Shown here: positions 1-8,158 of the stretch, one piece after another | Layout of the letters: each line of letters opens with the position of its first letter | How positions within the stretch are numbered: the first letter of the stretch is position 1 | Source of the DNA: Filomicrobium sp. | GTDB lineage: Bacteria > Pseudomonadota > Alphaproteobacteria > Rhizobiales > Hyphomicrobiaceae | Direction of reading: 5' to 3' | Length of the DNA stretch: 64,000 bases | NCBI GenBank assembly: GCA_029287535.1 | Contig: JARFQY010000264.1 | Span: 1 to 64,000, forward strand | Position numbers and translations under genes: made by a program | Notes under the pieces: model-generated | Told to the model about the DNA's origin: nothing | Databases searched by the model: none | The model's input: only the letters and a program-made list of their open reading frames with translations

Positions 1-17
1 CGCTTGCGCATCCAATC

Positions 18-1337
18 TCAGTAGAACCGCGCGGCCTCGCCCGTTGCGGATCCGAGGATCTCGCCGTCCCACATTACCTTTCGGCCGCGCACGAAGGTGC
101 CGATGGGCCAGCCGGTCACTTGCTTGCCATCATAGGGCGTCCAACCGGCGCGGCTGGCGATCTTGTCGTTGGTGATCGTCTCGGTGCGTTTGAGATCGAC
201 AACGGCCAGGTCGGCGTCATAGCCAGCCGCGATGCGGCCCTTGTTACGCAATCCAAACAGGCGCTGGGGCCCGTGACCGGTGAGATCGACCAGGCGTTCC
301 AGTGTCAGACGGCCAGCGTTGACATGATCAAGCATGATGGGCAGGAGCGTCTGCACACCGGTCATGCCGGAGTGGGACTGCGGATAGGGGTGGTCTTTTT
401 CCTCGCGCGTGTGGGGGGCGTGATCGGAGCCCAAGACATCGACGGTACCATTGGCAAGTCCGGCCCAAATTCCCGCCTGGTTCCTGGCGTCGCGTACAGG
501 AGGGTTCATTTGGCAGTACGTGCCGAGGCGCTCGTAGCAATCGGGGGCAACCAAGGTGAGATGATGCGGGGTGACTTCGACGCTCGCCCATTCTCTGTGA
601 TGGGATAGGTATTCCATCTCCGCAGCGGTCGAGATGTGCAGGACGTGAACGCGGCTTCGGTGTTTCTCGGCGAGTGAGACGAGTTGCCTGGTGGCGATAA
701 GGGCGGCCTCTTCGTCGCGCCAAATGGGATGGGATGACGGGTCGCCTGGTACGCGCAAATCCTTCCTGGCGTTGAGACGGGCTTCATCTTCAGCATGGAA
801 CGCGGCACGGCGGGTGATCACCTTGATGATCTCTTCGAGTGCGACTTCGTTGTCGACCAATAGGGTCCCAGTGGATGAGCCGATGAACACTTTGATGCCA
901 GCCGAGCCAGGAAGCCGCTCCAGCTCGGGTATGTCGGCGATGTTATCCTCGGTGCCGCCAACGTAGAAGGCGAAGTCGCAGAACATTCTATGGTGGGCGC
1001 GCGAGACCTTATCGGCGAGAGCTTCGGCAGTCGTCGTATTGGGGTTGGTGTTGGGCATCTCAAAGACGGTTGTGACACCGCCTAGCACCGCGCCGCGGCT
1101 GCCGCTCTCGAGGTCCTCCTTGTGAGTCAGACCGGGTTCGCGGAAGTGCACCTGGCTATCGATTACGCCCGGCAAGATGGTAAGGCCCGTTGCGTCGATC
1201 ACTTCTCCGGCGGTGCCTGGATCGATGCTGCCGATATCTGCGATTTGCCCGTCCTTTATGGCGAGGTCGCGTGTGCCAATGCCATCGTGGTTGACGATCG
1301 TGCCACCCTTTAGGAGCAGGTCGAAGGTTTCCGGCAT
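18..1337 (-). CDS. Dihydroorotase-like cyclic amidohydrolase (PyrC/type I family)
   Basis: This 439-residue amidohydrolase-superfamily TIM barrel most resembles type I dihydroorotases, which cyclise N-carbamoyl-aspartate in pyrimidine synthesis in the cytoplasm. Visible landmarks are the VHFREPG motif at residues 63-69, the EMPNTNP loop near 93, Lys149 (the lysine normally carboxylated to bridge the metals), His181, His234 and the GSDHAPH motif with Asp305. One residue departs from the canonical D-x-H-x-H-F-R motif: the first histidine is replaced, giving Asp60-Ser-Gln-Val-His64. From memory this Gln form recurs in alphaproteobacterial homologues, so it may define a subgroup rather than a defect. 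It is divergent from ygfZ, with 126 bases between them. The precise substrate is inferred; another cyclic amide is possible. Confidence 0.8.
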   Translation of the reverse strand: MPETFDLLLKGGTIVNHDGIGTRDLAIKDGQIADIGSIDPGTAGEVIDATGLTILPGVIDSQVHFREPGLTHKEDLESGSRGAVLGGVTTVFEMPNTNPNTTTAEALADKVSRAHHRMFCDFAFYVGGTEDNIADIPELERLPGSAGIKVFIGSSTGTLLVDNEVALEEIIKVITRRAAFHAEDEARLNARKDLRVPGDPSSHPIWRDEEAALIATRQLVSLAEKHRSRVHVLHISTAAEMEYLSHHREWASVEVTPHHLTLVAPDCYERLGTYCQMNPPVRDARNQAGIWAGLANGTVDVLGSDHAPHTREEKDHPYPQSHSGMTGVQTLLPIMLDHVNAGRLTLERLVDLTGHGPQRLFGLRNKGRIAAGYDADLAVVDLKRTETITNDKIASRAGWTPYDGKQVTGWPIGTFVRGRKVMWDGEILGSATGEAARFY

Positions 1338-1463
1338 TGTCTTTAGATCCTCTCGGCATCGATCGGACCCTGGCCTTGGGCCCTTGTTTGCTGCGCGCCA
1401 TCTGCATAGTTAGTGCGAAGGCCTATCACAACCAGGTGCCGACAGAGAAGAAAGGACGTCCTC

Positions 1464-2363
1464 ATGACCGGTCCGAATTGCGTGTTGCTGCCCGACCGCG
1501 GGGTGATTGGCGTTACCGGTCCGGACGCCGAGAAGCTTCTGCAAGGTGTGATCACGGGCGATATGGAGTTGCTCAAGGAGGACCGGAATGCGCTGCATGC
1601 CGGTTTGTTGACCCCGCAAGGTAAGATCCTGTTCGACTTTTTTGTCGTGCGATCTGGCGACGGCTTCTTTATCGAGACCGGCCGGGAGCAGGTGGCGGAC
1701 CTCCTCAAGCGGCTTTCAATGTATAAGCTGCGTGCGGATGTTGGGATTGCAGACGAAAGCAGTGCTTATTCTGTGGTGGCGGTCTGGGGCAATGACGCCG
1801 GGTCGGTGATGAGCCGTTCGGAATACGTTGCATTTGCTGATCCGCGCCTGCCTGCGATGGGTTTCAGGGTCTTGTTGCCGACAGACAGCTCTGTCGCGCA
1901 GGAGCAGCTGCCAGGGGACGCCGTCGGTCTAGAGGACTATCAATCGATGCGGGTTGGCTTCGGCGTGCCCGAAGCGGGCAAGGACTACCAACTGGGTCAG
2001 ACGTTTCCCCATGAAGCGCTATTCGATCAGCTCGGGGGCGTTTCCTTCACCAAGGGCTGTTTTGTCGGTCAGGAGGTGGTGAGCCGGATGCAGCATCGCG
2101 GGACGGCACGTAAACGTGTGGTGCCGGTCGTTGCGAGCGGGTCGCTGCCAGAATCGGGAAGTGAAGTGCGGGCTGGCTCCTCGCTGATCGGGACACTTGG
2201 AAGTGTTTCGGGGAATAGCGCACTGGGCCTGCTGAGGTTGGACCGGGCGGCTGAAGCCATGGCCAAGGGGGAAGCCTTGAAGGTTGGCGAGGTCCCCGTC
2301 AGCATTGAGATTCCCGATTGGGCGACGTTCGGGCTTGGTGACCAGGCGGAGGCAGGGAAATGA
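1464..2363 (+). CDS. ygfZ: YgfZ/GcvT-like folate-binding protein, Fe-S cluster maintenance
   Basis: This 299-residue protein belongs to the YgfZ (IBA57-like) family, folate-binding relatives of glycine-cleavage T protein that support maturation or repair of Fe-S enzymes. The diagnostic K-G-C-F-V-G-Q-E motif is at residues 197-204, with the conserved cysteine at 199. The frame is open further upstream from 1413, but ATG 1464 follows an AAAGGA ribosome-binding site (1451-1456) and gives the family N-terminus. Its stop overlaps the start of tag by four bases, so ygfZ, tag and the HD gene look translationally coupled. Confidence 0.9.
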   Translation: MTGPNCVLLPDRGVIGVTGPDAEKLLQGVITGDMELLKEDRNALHAGLLTPQGKILFDFFVVRSGDGFFIETGREQVADLLKRLSMYKLRADVGIADESSAYSVVAVWGNDAGSVMSRSEYVAFADPRLPAMGFRVLLPTDSSVAQEQLPGDAVGLEDYQSMRVGFGVPEAGKDYQLGQTFPHEALFDQLGGVSFTKGCFVGQEVVSRMQHRGTARKRVVPVVASGSLPESGSEVRAGSSLIGTLGSVSGNSALGLLRLDRAAEAMAKGEALKVGEVPVSIEIPDWATFGLGDQAEAGK

Positions 2364-2971
2364 CATCGGCGGGCGGCGATCCGGCGCGCTGTCCCTGGCC
2401 GGGGATCGAGGCCGAGATATATGCCGATTATCATGACAGCGAATGGGGCGTTCCAAAACTCGGAGACAGGGAGCTTTTCGAAAAGCTGACCCTGGAAGGA
2501 TTTCAGTCCGGGCTGTCGTGGCTGACGATTTTGCGCAAACGCGAAAATTTTCGTACGGCCTTTGCAGGCTTTGACGTGGAACGGATCGCTGGTTTCGGTG
2601 AAAAGGATGTGGCGCGACTGATGAGTGACGCCGGCATCGTCCGCAACCGAGCGAAGATCGAAGCCACAATCAGCAATGCACAGGCCTTTTTGCAGATCGC
2701 CGAGCGGCAGAGTTTCAGCGCCCTGCTGTGGGGTTTCCTGGATAACGGCCCGATCGCAAATCGCTGGCGGACGTTCTCGGAAATTCCCGCTCAGACGGCC
2801 TTGTCGAAGCGGATCTCAAAGGAGTTGAAGGCGCGAGGGTTTCGCTTTGTCGGGCCAACGACAGCATATGCTTTCATGCAGTCGGTTGGTATGGTCAACG
2901 ATCATCTTTTAGCGTGCCATCGGCATCAGCCATGTGCCAAGTTGCAGGCTGGAGTTAAGCTTCCTGAATGA
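2360..2971 (+). CDS. tag: DNA-3-methyladenine glycosylase I
   Basis: This 203-residue base-excision repair enzyme removes 3-methyladenine from alkylated DNA. It shows the Tag pattern: N-terminal RCPWPG with Cys11 and His25 (YHDSEWG), and a C-terminal CHRHQPC segment. Together these match the known C/H/H/C zinc site of E. coli Tag. The central FQSGLSW segment and the GFRFVGPTTAYAFMQ block are also typical. The gene overlaps both neighbours by four bases (ATGA). The repair role is established for the family; linkage to ygfZ is positional. Confidence 0.93.
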   Translation: MTSAGGDPARCPWPGIEAEIYADYHDSEWGVPKLGDRELFEKLTLEGFQSGLSWLTILRKRENFRTAFAGFDVERIAGFGEKDVARLMSDAGIVRNRAKIEATISNAQAFLQIAERQSFSALLWGFLDNGPIANRWRTFSEIPAQTALSKRISKELKARGFRFVGPTTAYAFMQSVGMVNDHLLACHRHQPCAKLQAGVKLPE

Positions 2972-3618
2972 CAAACCGTAGCTCTTACATAAAGCCCAAG
3001 CGCTCGGGCGACAAAGAGGGGCAACCGCGGGCATGGCAGCGGATGCTCTCCGGCCGGCGTCTTGATCTGCTGGATCCTTCCCCGCTTGACATTGAGGTCG
3101 AAGACATCGCGCACGGGCTTGCACGTGTGGCGCGCTGGAATGGTCAAACGGTTGGTGATCACGCGCTCTCGGTGGCGCAGCATGCGCTCATCGTGGAAGA
3201 TATCGCGGCGGAGCGGAACCCGGGCTGGCAAGACGACTGGCGGCTGGCAGCTTTGCTGCATGATTCAGCGGAGTACGTCGTAGGTGATCTGATCTCCCCA
3301 TTCAAAAACGCGATTGGTCTGGACTACAGAGCATTTGAGACGAGATTACTGGAAGCGATCCATCGACGTTTCGGTTTGCCAGGCTCGTTGCCGCCAGAAG
3401 TTTCCGCGGAAATAAAGAGTGCGGATCGGATCGCTGCTTATTTCGAAGCGACGGTGCTGGCAGGTTTTGAAGAACGCGAAGCCTTGGAGTTTTTTGGACC
3501 GCCCAACAAGCTCAGTGGTGAGAAGAGATCCGAGCTGTCAGCACTTAAAGCGTTGCCCGCGCCGGCAGCGCAACAGGCGTTTCTTTCTCGGTTCGGTGGG
3601 CTTTTCCACGACCAATGA
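2968..3618 (+). CDS. HD-domain hydrolase, YfbR-like
   Basis: This 216-residue HD-superfamily metal-dependent phosphohydrolase has its first histidine in the GDHALSVAQHA segment (residues 63-73), the HD doublet at 98-99 (LLHDSAEYVVGD), and a distal Asp in KSADRIAAYFEA. The fold and HDxAE signature resemble YfbR-type 5'-nucleotidases, so a nucleotide substrate is plausible but unproven. It is the last gene of the ygfZ-tag-HD run, overlapping tag by four bases. Nearly 300 bases follow before the next start. Confidence 0.8.
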   Translation: MTNRSSYIKPKRSGDKEGQPRAWQRMLSGRRLDLLDPSPLDIEVEDIAHGLARVARWNGQTVGDHALSVAQHALIVEDIAAERNPGWQDDWRLAALLHDSAEYVVGDLISPFKNAIGLDYRAFETRLLEAIHRRFGLPGSLPPEVSAEIKSADRIAAYFEATVLAGFEEREALEFFGPPNKLSGEKRSELSALKALPAPAAQQAFLSRFGGLFHDQ

Positions 3619-3910
3619 GTTGGCCTCATACGCGGCTCTCGACGTGTATGGTTGAAGCAAATTGGCGACAGTAGGCCCGCGTCTTTCGCAATTCGGACTA
3701 GCAATGTTCCGAAAAACGCCATTATCGACCCCTAGATAAATTTGTATTCGCCGAATCGCAGCTCGGGCGGGAAAGCGGAAAGAGATCAATTGATTGGGGA
3801 TTGATTGTGTTGGGGGGAGGCCGCCATCGGCGGGCGCAATCGCGAGCTTGGTCGGTCTGTAAGCTCTCGGCGACGGGAGCAATACGGCCGCCGACACGGA
3901 GGTTGTCGCC

Positions 3911-4966
3911 GTGACGACAGGATTGAATATAAGTTCCGAGGTACCAAAAATGCCGGCCGCTGAGGTTACGAAGCGTCCGGTGCGTATTGAAAAATCTGGT
4001 GTTGAGATCGGTCTCAACGCTGCCATTGTATCGGTCGCGAACGACGAGCCTGTCGTTCTGGTGGTCCGTGACAATGCAGACAAAATGGGCACTGCCGAGG
4101 GGCTTCCGTTCGGACCTTTCTCACCCATTGATCACCGCACTCTGGAAATTGGCCTAAGGTCGTGGGTTAATGAACAGACCGGTATCAATCTTGGCTATGT
4201 CGAGCAGCTCTATACCTTCGGAGACCGCGGGCGGCATGCGCAGCCTGGCGATCTCAATCCACCCATTGTTTCGATTGGCTATCTGGCGCTGACGCGTGCT
4301 GGCTGTGCACAAGACCAGCGCTCTGGTGGTTGGCGAAGCTGGTATCACTTCTTTCCCTGGGAGGACTGGCGTAAAGGCCGGCCGGCAGTGATTGATGAGG
4401 TGATCGCACCGGAGCTGGCACGCTGGGCGGAAAGCCCGAACATCAGGCAGTCGCCGGCGCGTCCGATAGATCGCTACCAGCGGATGAAGATTTGCTTCGG
4501 ACTGGATGGTGCGACCTGGGACGAAGAAAAAGTTCTGGAACGCTATGAACTGCTTTACGAAGCAGGCTTGGTGACAGAAGCGCTGCGTGACCGACCAGAA
4601 ACCGCGAAAGCCATTGGCATATCCGCCGATCCTATCGGCTCGCCCATGCGCTTTGACCATCGCCGGATTCTGGCAACGGCAATCGGCCGGGTTCGGGCAA
4701 AGATCAAGTACCGGCCCGTCATTTTCGAATTGATGCCCGAAGAGTTCACGTTGTTTGAATTGCAAAAGCACGTCGAAGCAATTCTTGGTCCGCATCTGCA
4801 CAAACAGAATTTCCGGCGCCTGGTTGAAAGTGCCGGACTGGTCGAGCCGACGGGGGATGTCAAAACGCGCACCGGAGGCCGGCCGGCGAAGCTGTTCCGT
4901 TTCCGGCACGAGGTTTTGCTCGAGCGGCCAGCCCCAGGAGTTCGCATCAAGCTTGGACGGAGTTAA
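3911..4966 (+). CDS. nadQ: NadQ/NrtR-like Nudix-fold transcriptional regulator (NAD metabolism)
   Basis: This 351-residue protein has an N-terminal Nudix-like domain (about residues 35-170) and a C-terminal winged-helix region (about 225-345) ending in the TRTGGRPAKLFRF block typical of NrtR relatives. In place of a catalytic Nudix box with its REUxEE core it has a degenerate stretch (LRSWVNEQTG), so it should sense a ligand rather than hydrolyse one. In alphaproteobacteria this architecture is the NadQ repressor of NAD synthesis genes. The start is GTG 3911, preceded by GGAGG about 10 bases upstream; ATG 3950 is an alternative. No nad genes lie nearby, so its targets must be elsewhere. The 292-base upstream gap presumably holds its promoter. 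Confidence 0.75.
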   Translation: MTTGLNISSEVPKMPAAEVTKRPVRIEKSGVEIGLNAAIVSVANDEPVVLVVRDNADKMGTAEGLPFGPFSPIDHRTLEIGLRSWVNEQTGINLGYVEQLYTFGDRGRHAQPGDLNPPIVSIGYLALTRAGCAQDQRSGGWRSWYHFFPWEDWRKGRPAVIDEVIAPELARWAESPNIRQSPARPIDRYQRMKICFGLDGATWDEEKVLERYELLYEAGLVTEALRDRPETAKAIGISADPIGSPMRFDHRRILATAIGRVRAKIKYRPVIFELMPEEFTLFELQKHVEAILGPHLHKQNFRRLVESAGLVEPTGDVKTRTGGRPAKLFRFRHEVLLERPAPGVRIKLGRS

Positions 4967-5145
4967 TAGCTCCGTGATGAAGTGAGCGTGCGGCGGTTTG
5001 TTTCTTGTCCGCTATGAACAGACCAAAGACGCTCTGGCCATTCTCAATGTGCTGGAGCGTATTCTCGTGCCGTTGACCGAAGCCAGCTTCGTCGACGCAC
5101 TGTGTCAGTCGGGTGACCTGGTCATTTCCGTAGCTAGGAGTTTGC
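4967..5145 (+). other. Unassigned stretch ending in a strong hairpin; possible gene remnant or small RNA
   Basis: Between the nadQ-like stop and the palindrome at 5146 lie 179 bases with no convincing gene. One frame starting at TTG 4998 reads as plausible protein for about 45 residues (for example KDALAILNVLERILVPLTEA), then runs through the palindrome without stopping in it. This could be the remnant of a lost gene, a long 3' untranslated region, or a small RNA ending at the hairpin. Confidence 0.25.
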
Positions 5146-5183
5146 GAAGGCAGGACTGTCGCGCAGTCCTGCCTTCTCGTTTT
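5146..5183 (+). terminator. Rho-independent terminator (perfect 13-bp stem)
   Basis: A perfect inverted repeat has left arm 5146-5158 and right arm 5164-5176, separated by the loop TCGCG and followed by TCGTTTT. It fits an intrinsic terminator on the + strand. It lies 180 bases beyond the nadQ-like stop rather than immediately after it. No T-run exists on the other side for a reverse-strand terminator. Confidence 0.8.
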
Positions 5184-5254
5184 GCCGTGTCGAGTGTTGA
5201 CGGGCCGGCGTCTCGCAAGCGCGGCAAGTCATAAGCCGCTCACGCCATGGAACG

Positions 5255-5971
5255 TTAGGGTTTTACCGACGGTTTTGAGAAGATGTGCCACGTGCCATCT
5301 GCGGCGATCGCCAGCCGGTACCAGGTCCATTGTTCGCCCTTGCGCATTTTTGCGGCTACTTCAGACGGCATGATTCGAAAAAGTTCGACTTCTTGCGATG
5401 GAGTGAGCTTGTTGGGCGGCAGCTCCGAGATGTAGGGCCAGACGAAGACGTCATTGTTTTCCAGATCCGGGCCGATCGGCAGCCGAGCGGGGTCGGAAGC
5501 GAGCAAATTACCAAGAATCGCAAGGATTTCACGGCCTGCTCCATCTTTTGACGTGTTGCGCCAATGAGCGATTGGGTCTTTATCGCGTGGGATTCCGAAT
5601 TCGGGGCGCAGTTCGTTCCATTCGATCGGTGTTCGCAGTTCCTCGATATCGCCGCTAGCGACGGCGATCAGAATGGCATCGCGCATTTCCTGGACAGGAA
5701 TCGGTAAATCGGCGATCGGTGATCGCTTGAGTGCTGGTGCGGTGGATGTGCGCGCGGTCTTGCTGTCCGCAAGGTTGGGTTCGGCGGCCAAGGATGGCGG
5801 CTCGCCCAGGCCATGGACAAGCCAGATCAGCGTGACTACCAATGCGCCGATTATGCTGGCAAGCGGCTTGGCGAGCCGTATGAAAGCGATTGCAGTCCGA
5901 AATGGGGGGACAGCACCTTTTGGTGAGGGAGTGTCAGATAATTTGGTTTTGAAGCGCAGCGATGCCGACAC
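5255..5971 (-). CDS. Conserved hypothetical membrane-anchored protein
   Basis: This 238-residue protein has a short basic N-terminus, one hydrophobic segment at about residues 30-52 (LASIIGALVVTLIWLVHGL) and a soluble remainder probably facing the periplasm. The body carries a motif-like stretch around NNDVFVWPYISELPP and LTPSQEVELFRIMP, and ends in TWYRLAIAADGTWHIF. I recognise this as a conserved alphaproteobacterial hypothetical but cannot assign a function. It is divergent from the lysE-like gene with 93 bases between starts, a likely shared promoter region. Confidence 0.65.
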   Translation of the reverse strand: MSASLRFKTKLSDTPSPKGAVPPFRTAIAFIRLAKPLASIIGALVVTLIWLVHGLGEPPSLAAEPNLADSKTARTSTAPALKRSPIADLPIPVQEMRDAILIAVASGDIEELRTPIEWNELRPEFGIPRDKDPIAHWRNTSKDGAGREILAILGNLLASDPARLPIGPDLENNDVFVWPYISELPPNKLTPSQEVELFRIMPSEVAAKMRKGEQWTWYRLAIAADGTWHIFSKPSVKP

Positions 5972-6064
5972 GGGGGGCCTCCACGGTCACTTACGTCTGG
6001 GACCCGACAGGTACGGTTGTCGATGGGACCGTCCGGCCTGCAGGCTTGAGGGAGGGGCATAAGC

Positions 6065-6754
6065 ATGCTGCCGAACCCTCTGGTTCTGCCTATTGGATTC
6101 GTTATCGGCATTCTTGTGGCGGCGCCTGTCGGACCCGTCAATATTCTCTGCATCCAAAGAGCCATTTCCAGGGGTCTTTGGGGTGGCGTAGCAGCGGGGC
6201 TCGGCGCGGTTCTGGGTGATGGGCTGGTGGCGTTTTCGGCGGCGATGGGCGTCGGTGCCATCTCGGGAGTTGTGAACTATCACCGCACCGCTATCCAGGT
6301 TGTCGGCGGACTGGTGCTGATCGGGGTTGGGTGGCGGCTTTACGCTACAGCGCCGGCGATCGAGGAAGGCAGTGAAAACGGCAATGGTAACGGTAGCCTG
6401 CTCTCCTACCTGTGGGATGTTCCCAAGACGTTTCTACTGACCATCACCAATCCTGGCGCCGTGCTTGGTCTGTTTGCGATCTTCGGCGGGATCAGCACGT
6501 TCGTAGAGGTAACGGGCCCCGTTGAGGCGTTGCTCATGGTTGGGGCCGTGATGGCGGGCAGCCTGAGCTGGTGGGTCGGCCTTTCCTATGTCGTTGCGCG
6601 ACTGCGTCATCGACTGTCGTTCGACCGATTGTCGCTTATCAACAGGATCGCCGGGCTGGCGCTGGTTGTCTTTGGCTTGGTTCTGATCGGCGAGATTGCC
6701 TATCTTTGGCTAACTGGCACCGCAGTCGCCGACATCAGCACAAATGGTGCGTGA
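6065..6754 (+). CDS. LysE/RhtB family translocator
   Basis: This 229-residue polytopic membrane protein has about six hydrophobic segments. It opens with the APVGPVNILCIQRAISRG block, the LysE-family signature near the first helix, followed by GLGAVLGDGLVAF. Homologues export amino acids or related small solutes by proton exchange. The substrate cannot be read from sequence. A Gly/Asn-rich loop (SENGNGNGS, about residues 103-111) sits in the central cytoplasmic linker. It converges with the 82-residue gene that follows. Confidence 0.85.
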   Translation: MLPNPLVLPIGFVIGILVAAPVGPVNILCIQRAISRGLWGGVAAGLGAVLGDGLVAFSAAMGVGAISGVVNYHRTAIQVVGGLVLIGVGWRLYATAPAIEEGSENGNGNGSLLSYLWDVPKTFLLTITNPGAVLGLFAIFGGISTFVEVTGPVEALLMVGAVMAGSLSWWVGLSYVVARLRHRLSFDRLSLINRIAGLALVVFGLVLIGEIAYLWLTGTAVADISTNGA

Positions 6755-6771
6755 GTTTAGCCCGCCGCGGG

Positions 6772-7020
6772 TTAGTGCATTGCGCTCGAGTCGTCGGAAA
6801 ACTCACCCTGCCTAATGCGTGTCTCCAGGTTCTTCGCCATAGCCGCGACAGCCGTTTCGCCAAACATGGCAACCAGATCGCGCATACCAGTGAAGACCGC
6901 CGCGTATGCCATCAGTTCATGAGGCACGCCGTTTTTCGCGGCCTGGCTCCATGCGTCGTCTATGAGATCGAGCGCAAGCAGACTGTCTTCGCTGGAATGG
7001 CGGTTCTCGTCAGTGTGCAT
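6772..7020 (-). CDS. Small conserved hypothetical protein
   Basis: This 82-residue soluble, acidic and probably helical protein (LLALDLIDDAWSQAAKNGV, then AMFGETAVAAMAKNLETRI) has no signal peptide or membrane segment. ATG 7020 has a GGGGAG ribosome-binding site just upstream, which supports a real gene. It is monocistronic, convergent with the lysE-like gene 17 bases away. Function unknown. Confidence 0.6.
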   Translation of the reverse strand: MHTDENRHSSEDSLLALDLIDDAWSQAAKNGVPHELMAYAAVFTGMRDLVAMFGETAVAAMAKNLETRIRQGEFSDDSSAMH

Positions 7021-7169
7021 GTCCGCTCCCCATGAGGTTGTTGGTTTTCATCGTTCATTTGGGAGTAGCACAAAGCGATATGGCCGTGGGTTAGGCGACG
7101 CATTCATCGTAAACCGCCGGTCATGAGGTCAGTTCGGCAAAGACCGGCTGCAAGCCGGATTGGTCCCGC

Positions 7170-7583
7170 TCAGGGGTTCGACTTGACGAGCTTTTCGGCG
7201 ATTTCCGTGCCTTCCGTTAGAAACCGGCCGATGGCGGTTTTTGCAGATGCGGTGCAAACTTTGTAGGTGCGGCTGTAGCTGCGATAGCCAGCGTTGAAGC
7301 TGCGCGTCAATCTGGCGCGGCGTAGAGCCGTCGAACCTTCAGCGGTGATTAGTGTGCGCATCTGCTCGCGCCAGAGCTGGCCGTCCCCTGCGCCGCAAAG
7401 CTCGCGCAGATAGTGGACCGCGCCAAGGATTTCCGACAGTCGCAGAATTTGTGGGTCATAGGGCTTTGTCGCCTGGGCCCTGGCCCCATTCAATGCGGGT
7501 AGTGTGGCTGCTAGAAATACAACCATTACGAGAACGGCAGAACGTCTTGCGCACAACGCTTTGTTCGCGCGGCGACGCTCCAT
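7170..7583 (-). CDS. TIGR02301 family exported protein
   Basis: This is a 137-residue protein from ATG 7583. The frame opens upstream to 7688, but that part overlaps the Nudix gene and ATG 7583 follows the Nudix stop. It has an N-terminal signal-like segment (SAVLVMVVFLAATLPALNGARAQA). The conserved block LSEILGAVHYLRELC, WREQM, FNAGYRSYSRTY and C-x-A marks the alphaproteobacterial TIGR02301 family of unknown function. The two Cys residues in the mature part could form a disulfide. It lies 13 bases behind the Nudix gene and is probably co-transcribed. ATG 7625 is an alternative start. Confidence 0.8.
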   Translation of the reverse strand: MERRRANKALCARRSAVLVMVVFLAATLPALNGARAQATKPYDPQILRLSEILGAVHYLRELCGAGDGQLWREQMRTLITAEGSTALRRARLTRSFNAGYRSYSRTYKVCTASAKTAIGRFLTEGTEIAEKLVKSNP

Positions 7584-7596
7584 GTTCCGGCTTGCT

Positions 7597-8058
7597 TCAT
7601 TTGCGTGCAGTTCTCGTATTGTCATTGTGGCTGTCTTGATCCCCTTCAGCCTGTTCGCCGTTGTCCGGTAGAAGTGCGGCAGCAGCAAGGATCAAATCCT
7701 CCGCGCCTACTGTGAGATGATACGTCCGCAGCCTATCCAGGTTCACCCATCGCGCCGTCGCGGCATCATCCCCAGGCCGGAGCGAGCCAGACTGAGGACG
7801 GCCGAAAAACACCTCGAGTTCAATGCGTGCGTCCTCGACTTCCACGGTGTGGCGTCCAAGTTTGCCAATGATTCGGGCTATTATGCCGGTTTCTTCGAGA
7901 ACTTCACGGCTGACGGCTTCGGCTGGCGTTTCGCCCGGTTCGATTTTTCCACCAGGTAGGCTCCAGAGGCCGGCCATGGGAGGGTATCGGCGCTTTACGA
8001 GAAGAACGCTGCCGTTGTGGATTACTGCCATGCTGGCGCCTTGTGGCGTTTGCGTCAT
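7597..8058 (-). CDS. Nudix hydrolase (ADP-ribose pyrophosphatase-like)
   Basis: This 153-residue protein has a complete Nudix box beginning at Gly36-Gly37 (GGKIEPGETPAEAVSREVLE, then ETG), with REVLEE at 51-56 supplying the metal-binding glutamates. The preceding LWSLPGG is typical of ADP-ribose or NADH pyrophosphatases and nucleotide-sanitising members. The substrate is not determined. The stop lies just before the TIGR02301 start, and it is divergent from the yedK-like gene with 100 bases between. Confidence 0.85.
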   Translation of the reverse strand: MTQTPQGASMAVIHNGSVLLVKRRYPPMAGLWSLPGGKIEPGETPAEAVSREVLEETGIIARIIGKLGRHTVEVEDARIELEVFFGRPQSGSLRPGDDAATARWVNLDRLRTYHLTVGAEDLILAAAALLPDNGEQAEGDQDSHNDNTRTARK

Positions 8059-8158
8059 GGAGGTGCTTCCTTACGAAGCCAGCTGATGGCAAAGTCCAAG
8101 CCAGTAGGCAAAGCCGCTTCCCGTTTAGACAGCAAAGCGATACGGATCACGACCTGTC

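Noticed and set aside
4998-5234. A 78-residue gene starting at TTG 4998
   Set aside because: It reads through a perfect terminator palindrome and lacks a ribosome-binding site; kept only as a possible remnant.
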